NCBI GenBank assembly: GCA_029204045.2
Contig: CM055080.1
Span: 7,498,761-7,562,760 of the forward strand
DNA: 64,000 nucleotides
Direction: 5' to 3'
DNA from: Tillandsia leiboldiana
Taxonomy: Eukaryota > Streptophyta > Magnoliopsida > Poales > Bromeliaceae
Shown: positions 1-10,319 of the stretch, one piece after another
Layout: the number at the start of each line of letters is the position of its first letter
How positions within the stretch are numbered: position 1 is the stretch's first letter
The notes under the pieces: generated by a model
Databases searched by the model: none
The model's input: the letters and a program-made list of their open reading frames with translations, nothing else
What the model was told of the DNA's origin: nothing
Translations under genes and position numbers: made by a program

Positions 1-58
1 AGCACTGAGAAATAAAGCGTCACATCACCGCCTTCAATTACGTCGCAGTTGTTCTCGA

Positions 59-60
<2 letters not shown>

Positions 61-99
<39 letters not shown>
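61..99. repeat. (CT)n microsatellite
   Basis: About twenty uninterrupted CT dinucleotides. No gene is visible nearby. Confidence 0.95.
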
Positions 100-100
<1 letters not shown>

Positions 101-790
101 GGATTTAAATAGCTAACTGTGTGCTATATCGTTCGTTAGGTTCTTATAGGAAGATAAATAAAAAACCATGCACGTGCTAGGCAATTAAAATTTTTCAAAC
201 CATGCACATGTATTTATATATTATTTACTGCGTAGATGCTGCGAAATTTCCAAAGCTTAGTAATTATATATGTACATGATGAAGGTACATAGAAATAAAC
301 AATTCGCCTCTGCATTAAATGAGCCCTCTGTTAACAGCTGGCAACATTATTGTTTTCTGAGTTTTTTTTTTTTTTTTTGTGTAAAATATAAATATAACAC
401 AGAAATTTTATTTATTTATTTTGTTTTTTTTTAATGTGGTATGATTCAGATAAATTCATATAATACAGTCAAAATATCTATAATTTTAAAAAAATATTCG
501 GATTGAAATTATTTTGTATAGGAGATAAATTAAATTTTTATTTTTATTTTGTGATTATATCAATTTTTATCAAAAAAAATATAATTTTTATAAAAATTTA
601 ATTTGATATTTTTATTGTAAAATCTCAACCATCAATATTAAATGACTACCGAATTAATAACAAATAATATCAGGATTATAAATTTTCAAAACCTGATACC
701 AAGACAAATATTATATTCCCAACAAAAATTAATATAAATTTTTATATAAAAGTCACAACAATTATAATTGAATCGAATAGTTTCAAGGGA

Positions 791-957
791 AATGATACTT
801 GTACATCCAAAACGGGGTGTATATCACACACCCCACCCATCGAATGGGTGGGGTGTGATGATGGGTCAATCGATGTGACCCGTAAAAGATATCGCCATTA
901 TTAAAATGGTGGAGGTGTATGATATACACCCCTTCGGAGTGTACATGTAGCATTGCT
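791..957. mobile_element. Multi-hairpin MITE, copy A
   Basis: This is a 167-bp element with inverted ends (AATGATACTTGTACA at the left; TGTACATGTAGCATT at the right). Between them is a chain of short hairpins, including a 14-bp perfect stem around CACCCATcgaATGGGTG and a 6-bp stem GGGTCA/TGACCC at 863-881. Copies with the same order of hairpins occur at 9065-9232 and 55868-56032. It has no coding capacity. The transposase family is unknown. Confidence 0.8.
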
Positions 958-1481
958 CTAGTTTCAAAGCACAATAATTATAATTGAATCGGACAGTTTC
1001 AAATCACAATCATTGAGAGTTTTGTAACCAAAATAAATAATTTGAAGCTCCTATTAAAATAGCCAATAAAAAATTAAGATGAGATTTTGAACTTTAAAAC
1101 AAAAAAAAATTAATTTGGTGAATCTAGTTTTATTTTTTATTTTTTTAAAAAAAATTATAATATTTTAGAGTATTCTTTGCCATCGCGGAATTTGGAAAGA
1201 TGTAGAAGAACCCTGAACACGAACATTGATGATCAACCGACATAGGAGAGACAAAAGAAACCCAATGCATTGAACTGTGTTTTTTTTTTCTCTTTTCTTT
1301 TTATTTATTCATTTATTTATTATTTATTTATTTTTTAAATTTCACATATATAATTTTTAATTTCTCTTTTCATACGCATGCAGCTCATTGCAGCAAGGAC
1401 AACGAATAACGGCATCAATCCAGAGAGTTTTGCAAGCATTTATTTTATTTTATTTTATTTTATTTTATTTTATTATTTAGA

Positions 1482-1822
1482 TTAAATTATATTTTCGGTC
1501 CTCAAACTATATGCCGCTGATATTTTAGTGCTCAAATTATAATTTATTATAATTTCTGACTCAAATTTTATAAATGATTACGATCACTAAATATTGATAT
1601 TTTATTATTTTTAAAATAATATGATATCTTAAATATTATAGCGCCAACAATTATAATATTATCACATTAGCGACATATCAATAATTAGTCAATTAAATCG
1701 GAATATCGTAATTTAATTATAACAATTTATAACATTGGAGCCAAAAAATTATACCAAATTAAAATTTGAGCACACAGTGTAACATGTCGTATAGTTGGAG
1801 GACCAAAACTGTAATTTAACCT
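1482..1822. mobile_element. MITE with TAAATTAYA-type inverted ends
   Basis: The left end reads TTAAATTATATTTTCGGTCC and the right end is its near-complement, GGACCAAAACTGTAATTTAA. The arms therefore pair for about 30 bp with mismatches. The interior is AT-rich and noncoding. A related element lies at about 61757-62025, downstream of the UPF0183 gene. Confidence 0.6.
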
Positions 1823-3420
1823 TGCTTTTAATTTAATATATTACTTCTTATTTCTCATTCTTATCCCTCTTAAATAATAGTTAAATAATAGGATTAATTT
1901 CATAGGGCTTTACGTAAACTTATCTAATAACAGATATATTTCTATAAAGTTTAATTTTTTCATATTTATTCCTTCAAAAGTTCTAAGTTGTTCATATATA
2001 TTCCTTCAATTTATTACGTTACTTTACTGTTTATTTTTTAACAGACTATATGTGAAATGTAAGTTTTGACTTTTCAAATATATCCCTTCAAAAATTTTAA
2101 CGGTTAAAATAATACAAAATACTGAAAGGATAAAAAGATAAATTTATCTCACTAATTAACCAAGATTAAGTATTTAACGGTTTACTAGATTTTTCTAACA
2201 GAAATAGAAGATATGAATATATATGAATAACGTTGAATTTTTAAAAATATAAATATGAAAAGTTGAATTTTATAATAATATATTTATTATTTGATATATT
2301 TTTAAATATATGTATGCAATTAATGCTAAACAATAATACATACACATGCTATTTTTCAATTGTAAAAAAAGTAAAAATATTTTAAGACTCATCATCATGG
2401 TCTATTTCAAATTAGATCTCTCAACTTTTGTTCTTTTTTTTTTTCTTTTTTTCTTTTTTTTTTTGTTCGGCCTAACGCCCACCATGTAAAAATTTATTTT
2501 TTAACTTTTCTTTTTTGACTTTTAAAAATTTATATTTTATATTTTTAAAATTTTAAAAAATATTTTTTAAAAATTATAATATTAATAAAGAGAATGAAAT
2601 GCTCAAATTATTCTTACTTACTATATAAAAAAATTAATTTTTAATATATTTCTATAATTTAAAAGATATTTTCGATAAAAATTATAAAAAATGGACAAAA
2701 TAGTAAAGAAATCTTAACTGAGGGAGACTAAATGCATCAACTTAAATTTTTAAAAAGATAAAATATAAAATTTTAAAAGGCTTAAATTTTTTTTATAAAA
2801 ACTAATGTTAACATGAGAATTTCCTATAATTTAGTGTTTAAAAATAAAAGTAACAACTTTTTTAGGGACACTGCATAGAAAAGATTGTGCAATTCGAATA
2901 TAACGATTCGACAATTTTAAAAGAAAATTAGAATGAAACAAAGCTTAAACATAGTTAATAAAATATAATATTATTAATTTAGTAATATATATTTATTATA
3001 AAATTATGTTATCATGCTTTTAAAAGTGTGAAGACCTAATTTTTGTGCATGTAAGTTGTTTCAATAATGGAGCTTTGGGCAATTTTTTTGTTGATTAAAT
3101 ATAAACTATAATATTAGAGCTATTTATATATCAAATTTAATATTTTTTTGATTTTGCTTGATAGTTTTCAAAATAAACGACTGGAAATAAAAACTTTATA
3201 AAAATAATAATAAAATACTTAAATTTTGAATTGAAAGTATTGATCTTATTCTTGATGATAAGTAGAATTTTTAAGTAAAATTTTACATAATTTAAATTAT
3301 TTTACATCATTGAATTTATAAACATATCACATTGATCAATAAAATAATTATTTTTGATATCTTTTAGTCACTTAGTAAATAATATTAAAAAATTATGAAA
3401 TTTAGTTTCTATAGTAGTGT

Positions 3421-3450
3421 AGTTACCCGCGCAATGCAGCGGCTAGATTT
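3421..3450 (-). other. Possible degenerate Helitron 3' terminus
   Basis: The plus strand AGTTACCCGCGCAATGCAGC matches the hairpin-bearing 3' end of the Helitron at 12819-12850 at most positions. The terminal CTRR is not preserved here, and no matching 5' end was located. It is probably a relic of a non-autonomous copy in the same orientation. Confidence 0.35.
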
Positions 3451-5134
3451 TATTAAAATAATTTTTTCATAATTTTTTTTAATAATGTCATAGTAAGTTG
3501 AAATAAATATTAAATATGCAACTTATCAAACATAGAAAAAGTAATGCCATAACTATTTAATATAAAAGATTTTATGATAAATTAATAAATAATTTTTTTT
3601 TCATCTTTATAATTAATTCAACAATCAATCAATATGATTAAACTTTATAGTTAAGACGCCGTTCTATATGGAAAATGAGTCATATATTGATAAAAAAAAT
3701 TATAATAGCGGTTGAGAGTGAAGCTCTTAATACAATAATTATTATTGAGAAATCTATTCAAAATGTTAGTTATGGGATGAAACTTCTACACAATCACAAC
3801 TGAAATTTTAAGTTTATTATCTGTGAAACAAAACTTATTCTTACAGAGTAAAAAAAGTAACAAACACCTAAAAAAGAAATATGATTATTGAGAATTTCAT
3901 TCAATGCGAAACCAATAACTTCTTCAAAGTTAAAGAAATTTTAGAAAAAATAAATAAATATTAATGATGAATACAATTGGAGATTTAGATAGGAGATAAA
4001 AGTCACAATTTTTATAATATATAAATACAAAGCTGCAATAAAATATAAAATTTACAATTGAAACATCCATACGTTCGTCTGATGTTAATTTGGTACCAGA
4101 CAAAATTAATTAAATCAACTGAGAGAAAAAGAAGAGAAATGTATCTCTATTTGAATCTTGGAGATGTAAGCAATAAAAGTGGACTTATTCCTCTTCTCTA
4201 CAGTATTCTCGTTGATAATGGTACAAAACCATATGCAAGAATATAAAAAAAAAAATTTATCTTAATAAAGTTCAGCTTGGAAGAGTCGAACTAAAACAAC
4301 AGGGTATTGATTAACAGGGCCGAATCAGCGGTTAACTTTGTATTGCTGGAGAAAATATTATCAGGAAAGAATTACAAGTACAACTACTCATAGGAAAAGT
4401 AGTAGATGCGGGTATAAAAATTTATCTAGAAAAGTTGTAAGTGCGGGTATGAAAATTTATCTAGAAAAACAGTGAATATAGGTATGAAAGGTATTGAAGA
4501 GTAGGGGTGGTCGCTGACTTACGAGATTCTAGAATCTTTTTTCTTAAATAGTTCACTTATTTATACTTGTCCGAACCACATATACAGTTGTGTATATTGT
4601 AATTTATGAGGAATAATCGCTTATCTCTCAACTACTTTCTTCTTAGTTGATACTTTTCGGCTGGACAATGACTAGTGGAGAAAACCTCACCCTTGCGTGG
4701 ATAGGATGCGCATCATACACCTCATTTGGAATGTATGGATGATATTGTTAAAAAAAATTAATTGTGTTTATAATTTTATTTTTTAAACATAAATTTAATT
4801 TATATAACCTAATGTGTAGAAAAATATTTTTTTTATTATTATAGTTGCTTTCTAATGCATTGATTAGCCAAAGCCAAGTAAGAGAAGGTAACTTAAAAAA
4901 AAAAAAAAATAGAAGTAAAAAAAAAATTATTTTGAAGTTTTTTTTTTGTTACAAAATAAACATTTTGAATGAAAAAATTACGATCAATTTTTTGTTCACT
5001 TTTATATTTTTTTTAATAAACAAATTATTCTTTTATAAAACAAGTTTTAAATCTACAACAAAAAGAGATTGTAACTTGTAAGGGTGGTAGAATTTACAAA
5101 CACTTTTGATTTCTAGTATATATATATATATATA

Positions 5135-5367
5135 GAGTTGTGCTGGAATGCTATTTGATAGCACCAGCCCAATTTTACCATTCATTTTGTAATTCTTGAA
5201 TCGTATCGAGATTCGTGGAGGCTTTTTAATAAAAAAAAAAAGAAAAGAAAAAGTAAAAAATAAAAAACTCTTTTTTTTAATTAAAGAATTTGCACGAATC
5301 TCAATACGATCTAAGGCTACAAAATTGAAGATAAAGTTGGGCTGGTGCTATCAATAACATTCCACAC

Positions 5368-5372
<5 letters not shown>
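5135..5372. mobile_element. Foldback MITE in a TA-repeat tract
   Basis: The two arms (about 80 bp each) are inverted copies. AGTTGTGCTGGAATG at the left pairs with CATTCCACACAACT at the right, and GCACCAGCCCAA pairs with TTGGGCTGGTGC. The centre is an A-rich spacer. It is flanked on both sides by (TA)n, consistent with TA-targeted insertion. It lies about 0.6 kb upstream of the Aux/IAA start codon. Confidence 0.75.

Positions 5373-5436
<64 letters not shown>
5373..5436. repeat. (TA)n microsatellite
   Basis: About 32 TA units. It produces artificial Ile-Tyr repeat frames on the minus strand, which I do not annotate. Confidence 0.95.
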
Positions 5437-5440
<4 letters not shown>

Positions 5441-5977
5441 TTGCGAACCACGCGTACCACCGACCCGATAACACCCACGTGGGCGGCAAAACCGGGTCCA
5501 ACCCGATCCGGACGACCCGGACCGGAGCCGAGCCGCCTCCGCCAAGCAATCCCTGCTGTCCCGGTCCGGTCCGACAAAACCTGCTCTTCGACCGGCCCTG
5601 TCCCGGTTCAGACCGGCATTTCCCCAACCTCTGTTCCCTGTCCCCGTTACACGGTTCGCTGTCCTAAGCATTTCCCCTACCTGCATAGAACATGGATGCA
5701 TTAAAATTGTCTCCTCTTTCACTTTTTTCTACTCTTTTCCACCAACACTATTTAACTACTACTAAAAGATCCTTTCCCACGACTCAAGGTACTTACACAC
5801 ATATATATATATATATATCAATCCTACTCCGAAACTCCTTCTTGATCATCACTAGTATTCAGTATCCTCGATTGATCGATCGATTTGATTAGTACGTTCC
5901 ATGCATGTGTATTTCAAACGACGTAAACATACAACAGAGTAAAAATAGTATTTAGATTTAGCATATTTGTATCAGAA
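5437..5977 (+). promoter_or_regulatory. Probable promoter and 5' leader of the Aux/IAA gene
   Basis: A GC-rich block (5437-5700) gives way to an AT-rich leader. The sequence contains one exact auxin-response element, TGTCTC, at 5708-5713, about 265 bp before the start codon. A TATA-like run of alternating AT lies near 5803-5818. ARF binding to TGTCTC in promoters of early auxin genes is established. Function at this site is inference from position. Confidence 0.45.
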
Positions 5978-8900
5978 ATGGAGAATGCAACATGCTACGA
6001 AAATGATCTCGATAATCTCAAGGCGACCGAGCTGACGCTTAGGCCACCAGGCATCGGTGTGGAGGGAGGGATCAGATCAACGCGGATAGCTACAAAGTGT
6101 AAAAAACGAGCATTATCGGAGAAAAGGGAGAACGAGGATGATGAATTAGCAACCAAACCCGTAACTAAGTACGAATTAATGTTGAATGTTTCATAGGGTG
6201 ATTAGTTAATGGTTTCTTAATATATATCATCGATTTATTTACGTGTGATCTTCAACTTGGTTACCTGCAGGGTGCAGATAGTCGGATGGCCACCGATTCG
6301 AGCGTATCGAATGAATAGTTTTCGAGGAAGGAAGGATCTTGTAGTCGATGATAACAATGGCGGGATTTACGTGAAGATCAGCATGGATGGGGTTCCTTAT
6401 TTGAGAAAAGTAGATCTAAAGATCTACGAAGGATACGAAGAACTTTGGAGAGCCTTAGAAGACATGTTTAAATGTTCATCTTTAGGTACGTGTACGTAAC
6501 GGGTAAAGTGTTTTGATAATTCTTGTACTATCCCATAAGGTAACTTAATTAGTTCTTGTACCTTTTAATTTAAACATTTTTCTCTCTTAGCACTGAAAAA
6601 AAAATAAAAAATCTCGTATAAAATGGCCATCATATCCATCCTTCTACTTCAAATGATACACCTATTTTAGTTAATTATGAAGATGGCTATATGCCATGTA
6701 TTGTATATTAAAAATCTAAGTTTTTGATGGTTAGAGCGTAAAATATGTTGTATGAATTAGTTTAGATCCAAAACATCAACAACTGAGCAATGTTTTTTTT
6801 ATCGGATCTTTAGGTCTAGTCATAAATAGAAAATTGTTTAAATTGAAAGTACAAGAACCATGGTACGTACTATATAAGGATGGTACTAGAATAATCCATA
6901 CATTTTATCTATTCTTAATTATTTTGCTAATTAACTGTTTAAATTTTATTATTTTGGCTTCTAATTATAGGTGGAGTAGAAGGTTATGATGAGTCCAAGT
7001 ATGCTATCACATATGAGGATAAAGATAGTGATTGGATGTTGGTTGGAGATGTGCCTTGGGAGTAAGTACTTGATTCTTTATACATATTTACTAAACATAT
7101 GTATGTATTTATGTACATATATACGCATGTATGTATGTATATAAGTACGCACGTATGTGTATATATATAGAGAGAGAGAGAGAGAGTTGAGCTGAAATGG
7201 CTATCGTTAGCAAACTGACTCCGTTGCCACCTATTTGTTTTCAATAATGGAGCTTCCAAATCGACGATCGATACCGTTGAATATTGTGACGCCCCACTTT
7301 CCAGGGGGTCACCCATCCTAGAACTACTCTAGCTCTAGCACGCTTAACTCTCATGTTCCTCTTGGATCTTGCTATCATCCAAAATGCTATAGCCGGGTTA
7401 GAGATTTAGTCCTATTATATCATTTATATAGAGGACTAATCCAAATTCCGGGGGTGTCACATTCTTCCCCCCTTTAAGCCCTGACGTCCACGTCAGGCTC
7501 AAGCACACTCACAAGCACCAGGCGATGTGAGACTCGTCTCGCTAGCCTTAGCCGACCTTGTGAGGAGCTGCACTCCACTCACAACGGTCATTAGCCGGGG
7601 AGCCTCGCTCTACCCGCTATATAACCCTGGCTCAGCCAAGACTCATCTCACATTTCCGGCTGGTGAATGGCTCAAGCACACTCACAAGCACCAGGCGATG
7701 TGAGACTCGTCTCGCTAGCCTTAGCCGACCTTGTGAGGAGCTGCACTCCACTCACAACGGTCATTAGCCGGGGAGCCTCGCTCTACCCGCTATATAACCC
7801 TGGCTCAGCCGAGACTCATCTCACATTTCCGGCTGGTGAATGGCTCTGATACCAATTGTGACGCCCCCCGGGGGTGTCACATTCTTCCCCCCTTTAAGCC
7901 CTGACGTCCACGTCAGGCTCAAGCACACTCACAAGCACCAGGCGATGTGAGACTCGTCTCGCTAGCCTTAGCCGACCTTGTGAGGAGCTGCACTCCACTC
8001 ACAACGGTCATTAGCCGGGGAGCCTCGCTCTACCCGCTATATAACCCTGGCTCAGCCAAGACTCATCTCACATTTCCGGCTGGTGAATGGCTCAAGCACA
8101 CTCACAAGCACCAGGCGATGTGAGACTCGTCTCGCTAGCCTTAGCCGACCTTGTGAGGAGCTGCACTCCACTCACAACGGTCATTAGCCGGGGAGCCTCG
8201 CTCTACCCGCTATATAACCCTGGCTCAGCCGAGACTCATCTCACATTTCCGGCTGGTGAATGGCTCTGATACCAATTGTGACGCCCCACTTCCCAGGGGG
8301 TTACCCATCCTATTTTCGGCTGGTGAATGGCTCTGATACCAACTGTGACGCCCCACTTCCCAGGGGGTCACCCATCCTAGAACTACTCTAGCTCTAGCAC
8401 GCTTAACTCTCATGTTCCTCTTGGATCTTGCTACCATCCAAAATGCTATAGCCGGGTTAGAGATTTAGTCCTATTATATCATTTATATAGAGGACTAATC
8501 CAAATTCCGGGGGTGTCACAAATATTATCTAAACCATTTAAACAATCTAGAAATTAAATTTTAAATCTTTTCGACATCGTTGACCTAATGATCAAAGGGT
8601 TGCAAAATTTATAATTTTAATGATAGATATGAGACTTTTACTAGTTTAACGGTGTAAAAAAATTTAAATTAATTGAATTTTAGTTAGAATTTGTTTTAAA
8701 TTATTTAAAACAAGATTTATACTCTTAATCTTGATTACAAGACTCCTATCATCACTTTTTGAAGGATATTTAGATCAAGATTACAAGACTCCTATCATCA
8801 CTTTTTGAAGGATATTTATTTTCAGGCGTTTATTTTTTTGTCCACTAGATGGACTAGAAAAGAATATTGAATAAGTATGAAATTTAATTTTTAAATAGTT

Positions 8901-9377
8901 TAAATGGTTTAGATCATATTCAACGATGCCGATCGTAAATTTGGAAGCTCCATCATCGAAAACAAATGAATGACAATCGAGTCAATTTGCTACTGATAGC
9001 ATTCCAACCTAGCGCGCGCTCTCTCTCTCTCTCTTTCTATATATATATATATATATATATAGAAAAATGCTACTTGTACACCCCATTTGGGGGTGTACAT
9101 CGCACACCCCACCCATCCAATGGGTGGGGTGTGGTGAGAGGTCACTTCACAATTTGTGAAGTGACCCCCCCACCCTTAAATGGGTGGGTGTAAGATGTAC
9201 ACCCCCTTTGGGGGTGTACATGTAGCGTTGCTCTATATATATATATATATATAGTATGTTTTTTTTATTTATTGTGCTAAGTATTTTTGTGGTTGTTGTA
9301 GGATGTTCATATCTTCATGCAAGAGGATGAGAATAATGAAGGGATGCGAAGCAAGAGGGCTAAGTTCAAGTGCATAA
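5978..9377 (+). CDS. Aux/IAA auxin-responsive transcriptional repressor, four exons
   Basis: Predicted exons are 5978-6168, 6271-6485, 6971-7061 and 9302-9377; they join in frame to 190 codons plus stop. Aux/IAA proteins are nuclear repressors that bind ARF factors and are degraded when auxin bridges them to TIR1/AFB. Domain I is present but altered: LTLRPPG replaces the usual LxLxLPG, losing the third leucine of the EAR motif. Domain II keeps the degron core VGWPPIR (GWPPI rather than GWPPV). Domain III (YVKISMDGVPYLRKVDL, first half of the PB1 fold) keeps its conserved lysine. Domain IV keeps the acidic DKDSDWMLVGDVPW segment. Basic NLS-like stretches lie between I and II (KCKKR) and at the C-terminus (CKRMRIMKG). 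All introns are GT-AG. Intron 3 has grown to 2.24 kb through nested transposons. The family member cannot be assigned. Confidence 0.93.
7185..9013. mobile_element. Foldback element in Aux/IAA intron 3, interrupted by a TRIM
   Basis: The left arm (7185-7284) contains CAATAATGGAGCTTCCAAAT. The right arm (about 8890-9013) contains its inverted counterpart ATTTGGAAGCTCCATCATCG. ACCGTTGAATAT at the left pairs with ATATTCAACGATG at the right. Removing the inserted TRIM (7285-8525) leaves about 590 bp of foldback. The interior (8526-8890) is AT-rich and holds a ~48-bp direct duplication (about 8725-8820) around ATTACAAGACTCCTATC. No transposase is visible. Confidence 0.65.
7285..8520 (-). mobile_element. 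TRIM-like miniature LTR retrotransposon with internal tandem duplications
   Basis: Two 177-bp LTRs (7285-7461 and 8344-8520) start TGTGACG and end GTGTCACA. I see two differences between them. The 5-bp target duplication AATAT flanks the element (7280-7284, 8521-8525). On the minus strand, TGGTATCAGAGCC (complement of initiator tRNA-Met) lies two bases inside the right LTR. A polypurine tract (AAAGGGGGGAAGAA) abuts the left LTR. The orientation is therefore minus. The 0.88-kb interior encodes nothing and consists of four 175-bp copies (starting near 7498, 7673, 7918 and 8093), separated by a collapsed LTR remnant (about 7858-7881) and a truncated one (about 8277-8312). Confidence 0.85.
9065..9232. 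mobile_element. Multi-hairpin MITE, copy B (Aux/IAA intron 3)
   Basis: A 168-bp element between TA-repeat tracts. It has four perfect hairpins in a row: 9076-9098 (9-bp stem), 9103-9133 (14-bp stem, 3-nt loop), 9140-9166 (11-bp stem) and 9197-9219 (10-bp stem, 3-nt loop). A shorter 5-bp stem lies at about 9171-9186. Outer ends are AATGCTACTTGTACA and TGTACATGTAGCGTT. It is noncoding. Confidence 0.85.
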
Positions 9378-10288
9378 AAGAAAGATCAATGTCAAGAAAA
9401 AGATACATATACAACACAAAATGGAGCAACCCTTTTTTTTTTTTTACTCTTTAATTGCTTTATTATTGTAGCTTTTTGCTTTTTATCTTGTAACTTTTTG
9501 TATTTAAAGAAGTGAAACAGCAAAAGAAGGAAGAAAAAAAAGATAGGGTGAAATAAATATGGCTTGTGATATAGGCTATAGTGTTTTAAATAAATGAGCA
9601 ATAACAAAGGTGTTGCTTACTTATAGTTTATATATTTTGTGGATACTTAATATGTTTTTTTTTATCTCGAGAAAATGTTACATTGTTAATTTCTTGAAAT
9701 ATAGCAAGTTCTAGGAATTAATTATAAATCTTTCAAAAATATAAAAAGGAGAAATTTTGTGGATTCTTATTCGTCTCCTTTTCTCCGTCTTCTATTAATT
9801 CAACAATTTTTTGGAAAATTTTTAAATCAAATAGAGGTTTCTGAAGAAATAATTTTGTTCTTTTGTTGGGCATAAAATATTAAAATATCATTCTTTACTA
9901 TGTTAAGTTTGGAAAGAATAATAAAATTTATATAAATTTATAAGTACTCCTATACACCATTTAGATCCTAAAAATTAATTTTTTTAAAAAAATTAACGGC
10001 TAAAATATAATCTACTATTGAAGCTCGATACTAGTCACCCGGTAGAAATAAAAAGATATTTTTGTCTAATAAAATTTCTTAATCTTATCTTTAAAAAAGG
10101 GAAATAAAAAGATATTTTTGTCTAATAAAATTTCTTAATCTTATCTTTAGAAAAGGGTATTATGGACTTTTTTATAATTCTAAATTTATTCCTAATATCT
10201 TGTTAATACTTTAAATTACATCCAGATTATAAGTTTATTATTAAAAAAACTTAAAAATTTAAAAATTAAATCAAATTCAAAATATTCT

Positions 10289-10319
<31 letters not shown>

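Larger units (their letters stand above)
100..5134. other. AT-rich intergenic DNA
   Basis: No convincing gene is seen. The stretch holds two MITE-like elements (791-957 and about 1482-1822), a Helitron-like terminus near 3420-3445, and short A/T runs. At about 4390-4500 there is a three-copy direct repeat of roughly 44 bp built around GCGGGTATRAAAATTTATCT. Open frames of 60-80 codons here are low-complexity and are not supported as genes. Confidence 0.7.

Noticed and set aside
5317..5722. Frames of 85-123 codons with long Ile-Tyr stretches
   Set aside because: They run through the (TA)n microsatellite and lack any domain.
7667..8269. Two identical 60-codon frames
   Set aside because: They are copies of the duplicated 175-bp segment of the TRIM interior, not genes.
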